From Candidatus Auribacterota bacterium (GTDB taxonomy: Bacteria; Auribacterota; JAFGBW01; JAFGJP01): a DNA stretch of 43,405 nucleotides. Shown here piece after piece: positions 41,474 to 43,405 of the stretch. Location of the stretch: assembly GCA_023144635.1 (NCBI GenBank), contig JAGLFH010000068.1:1-43405 (forward strand), read 5' to 3'. Within the stretch, counting starts at the first letter, position 1; each line of letters opens with the position of its first letter. Position numbers and translations under genes: made by a program. The notes below the pieces were generated by a model that saw only the letters and a program-made list of their open reading frames with translations, was not told the origin of the DNA and did not search any database.

Positions 41474-41848
41474 ATGAATAAAAAAACAATTCTTATCGTA
41501 GAGGACGAAGAGTACGTCAGGGATTTTCTTGATCTTCTTTTAAGAGATAAATATATAGTAATCGGTTCTCCTGATGGTGTTGATGCTATGAATAAGATCA
41601 ATATTACACCAAAGATCGATCTGATCTTATTGGATCTTCACATGCCAGGCATAAATGGCATTGATCTTTTAAGGACTTTAAAAAAAGAAGTTGACCTTGA
41701 TATTCCTGTTATAATAGTTACTGCCTATTCTTCACCAGAGATCAGAGATGAAGCAGTTGAACTAGGTGTTAAAGATTTTATAAGTAAACCCTTCTCTGTA
41801 GATTATCTAGAAAGATCCATACGCAATATATTTGAAAAACAGAGTTAA
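41474..41848 (+). CDS. Single-domain response regulator
   Basis: A 124-residue receiver domain with no output domain. Acidic pair EDEE (10-13), phosphoacceptor Asp54 in LLDLHMPG, the switch Thr in IIVTAYSS and Lys in FISKPF are all present, so it should be phosphorylatable. It could act as a phosphorelay intermediate with the kinase encoded just upstream, or as a CheY-like protein. The motor protein FliM encoded in the window has the CheY-binding N-terminus, but a link is inference. No SD is seen in front of the ATG. Confidence 0.9.
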   Translation: MNKKTILIVEDEEYVRDFLDLLLRDKYIVIGSPDGVDAMNKINITPKIDLILLDLHMPGINGIDLLRTLKKEVDLDIPVIIVTAYSSPEIRDEAVELGVKDFISKPFSVDYLERSIRNIFEKQS

Positions 41849-41860
41849 TCCACATTTCTT

Positions 41861-42325
41861 TTAATCAATGTTAAAGTTATCAAGAAGATCAAAAGGGGAA
41901 GGAGCTTTTTTTTCACTGCACTTACATAATCTCTTATTAAGATTTTTACCGCATACAGGACAAAGTCCTTTGCACTGTTCATTACAAATAGGCATAATTG
42001 AAAGCCGCAGTAAAAATTCCTCACATATATCAGGGGTAAGGTCTATCAAATCTCCTTCTTCATTTAATTGGTAACTAAATACAAGATTATTTACAATGAT
42101 CTCATCTTCAAAATAATTTAAACAGCGAACACACTCATAAGTAACAATTGTAGAAACCTTACCTGTGATAATAATATCCAAAGATGTCTTTTGCACATGA
42201 AACTCATATTTTATATCTTCTTTAAAAGAAAGACCTTCGTTCTTCTGTATTTCAAATATACTGCTCGATACAGATCCATTGAGATCAAAGATATCTTCTT
42301 TAGTATGTGTTTTTATAGCAATCAT
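41861..42325 (-). CDS. yceD: YceD/DUF177 protein with Cys clusters
   Basis: DUF177/YceD family protein (154 residues), known to be associated with 23S rRNA accumulation and usually encoded in front of rpmF. A CVRCL pair is followed by a C-terminal Cys-rich part (ICNEQCKGLCPVCGKNLNKR and LCKC), which may bind zinc. Here it follows purU on the minus strand with nine bases between, and rpmF does not follow: the next gene is convergent and ends 12 bases away. The ATG at 42325 is preferred to the adjacent TTG. Confidence 0.88.
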   Translation of the reverse strand: MIAIKTHTKEDIFDLNGSVSSSIFEIQKNEGLSFKEDIKYEFHVQKTSLDIIITGKVSTIVTYECVRCLNYFEDEIIVNNLVFSYQLNEEGDLIDLTPDICEEFLLRLSIMPICNEQCKGLCPVCGKNLNKRLCKCSEKKAPSPFDLLDNFNID

Positions 42326-42334
42326 CAAAATGCT

Positions 42335-43210
42335 TTAATCAAAGATTATTGTCTTGTTTCGACATACAAGGATCTTATTTTCTACATGAAGTCGAACGGC
42401 CCGCGCAAGAGCAACTTTTTCAATATCGCGTCCCTTTCGTACAATATCATGAACACTGTCACGATGTGAAATTCTTACGACATCCTGTTCAATTATAGGC
42501 CCTTCGTCAAGCTCTACAGTAACATAATGGCTTGTTGCACCAATTATTTTCACACCTCTTGAATATGCCTGACGATATGGTCTTCTTCCTATAAAAGCAG
42601 GTAGAAAAGAATGGTGTATATTTATTATCCTTCTTGTGTATTTTTTAACAAAACTATCCGTTAATATACGCATATATTTTGCAAGCACAATAAGATCTAT
42701 CTTTTCTTTTTTTAAAACTGCTAACTCTTTTTTTTCCTGAGAGATTCTATTGTTTTTATTAATAGGAAAAAAGTAAAAAGGTATTCCAAAAAGATCAGAA
42801 GTCTCTTTAAGCTCCAAATGATTGCTTATAATAAGTTTTATATCACCTTTAAATTCATTATTTCTTTTACGTGATATTAAGTCATTTAAGCAGTGGTCTT
42901 CTTTTGAAACAAAAATTGCAATACGAGGAATTTTATTTGTAAAATGAATATTATATTCTATTTTATATTTTTTAAAGAAAGGAATAAGCTTACTTACTAT
43001 TTTATCCTTCGGTATTTTAAATCCGTTAAGTTCCCACTCTATACGCATAAAAAAAACACCGGTCTCTTCATCTGTATGCTGGTCAGCATAGATGATGTTA
43101 CCATTATTCTTATATAGAAATTGCGATATTCCGGCAACAATACCTGTTTTATCTTTACAGGTAAGAAGCAGCACAGCATGAGGCTCTTTAGTATTCTCTG
43201 TTTTTTTCAT
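42335..43210 (-). CDS. purU: Formyltetrahydrofolate deformylase
   Basis: PurU hydrolyses 10-formyl-THF to THF and formate, balancing one-carbon pools. The N-terminal ACT domain (about 10-85: VLLLTCKDKTGIVAGISQFL) is followed by a formyltransferase-type domain with VLAKYMRILT, INIHHSFLPAFIGRRPYRQA, GATSHYVTVELDEGPIIEQD and VRISHRD. The length of 291 is normal. It is probably the first gene of a two-gene unit with yceD. Confidence 0.95.
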   Translation of the reverse strand: MKKTENTKEPHAVLLLTCKDKTGIVAGISQFLYKNNGNIIYADQHTDEETGVFFMRIEWELNGFKIPKDKIVSKLIPFFKKYKIEYNIHFTNKIPRIAIFVSKEDHCLNDLISRKRNNEFKGDIKLIISNHLELKETSDLFGIPFYFFPINKNNRISQEKKELAVLKKEKIDLIVLAKYMRILTDSFVKKYTRRIINIHHSFLPAFIGRRPYRQAYSRGVKIIGATSHYVTVELDEGPIIEQDVVRISHRDSVHDIVRKGRDIEKVALARAVRLHVENKILVCRNKTIIFD

Positions 43211-43405
43211 TTTAAATATTTTATCACAAGCTAACGCCTAAATAAATATCTTAAAATTCAAAATGAAATTAATATAGAAAAATACCTTAAGAAATATAAA
43301 TACTTCTTATATAAGATAAGTACAATTATTATTAGAATTTAATAAATATTAAACTCTATCAATCCGCAATAAAAGAGACGTCTACCTGACCATACATCAA
43401 GGTTG
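43211..43405. other. Window end without a gene
   Basis: 195 AT-rich bases upstream of purU. An AAGAA/TTCTT inverted pair occurs at about 43290-43309. No gene or clear promoter could be assigned. The region may belong to a spacer that continues beyond the window. Confidence 0.4.

Noticed and set aside
1..43405. CRISPR array
   Set aside because: No set of identical repeats with regular unique spacers was found. The recurring words are degenerate, irregularly spaced and scattered between genes.

Overview
The window is an AT-rich stretch of a bacterial chromosome carrying flagellar, translation, central-metabolism and envelope genes. It most likely comes from an uncultured, flagellated, probably anaerobic bacterium: it has a ferredoxin-dependent 2-oxoacid oxidoreductase locus, a sigma-54 type two-component pair and a flagellar gene order recalling spirochaete or candidate-phylum genomes (Omnitrophota or Firestonebacteria-like lineages would fit). 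No rRNA or marker comparison could be made, so the placement is a guess.

Layout. polA (minus) occupies 308-2986. A flagellar block follows in two transcription units: fliK-flgD-flgE (3610-8004), headed by a good sigma-54 promoter and closed by a terminator at 8049-8072; then flbD-motA-motB-fliL1-fliL2-GNAT-fliM-fliN (8564-14296), closed by a strong terminator at 14396-14444. A tightly overlapping housekeeping operon follows (14657-21255): tlyA, nadK, a 2[4Fe-4S] ferredoxin, 2-oxoacid:ferredoxin oxidoreductase alpha and gamma subunits (no beta subunit), gltX, pgsA, der. HU, hisS and aspS come next, then the coupled run aspS-phoH-hisC-aroF-tyrA (to 28848), which contains a small aromatic amino acid module.

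At 29002-36690 lies an envelope island: two large GT39-like membrane glycosyltransferase paralogues with C-terminal beta-sandwich domains, on either side of a secreted SGNH hydrolase with a Gly-Cys C-terminal anchor signal. A tRNA-Leu(CAG) follows, with a partial copy of its 3' end next to a GC-rich nested-hairpin element. Then come an orphan iolB, two unrecognised small proteins, an NtrB-like kinase, an NtrC-like sigma-54 activator, a single-domain receiver, and on the minus strand purU and yceD.

The genes plausibly connect in one circuit: the NtrB/NtrC pair could activate the sigma-54 promoter in front of fliK, as FlgS/FlgR or FlrB/FlrC do elsewhere. This is inference.

The most unusual feature is in the spacers. 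Almost every non-overlapping intergenic region is built from short, degenerate, internally repetitive words that recur across the window in both orientations. Several appear to supply the ribosome-binding site of the next gene (motB, aspS). The words, the tRNA-associated hairpin element, the missing beta subunit and the shared N-terminus of FliL1, FliL2 and FliN are the best leads.
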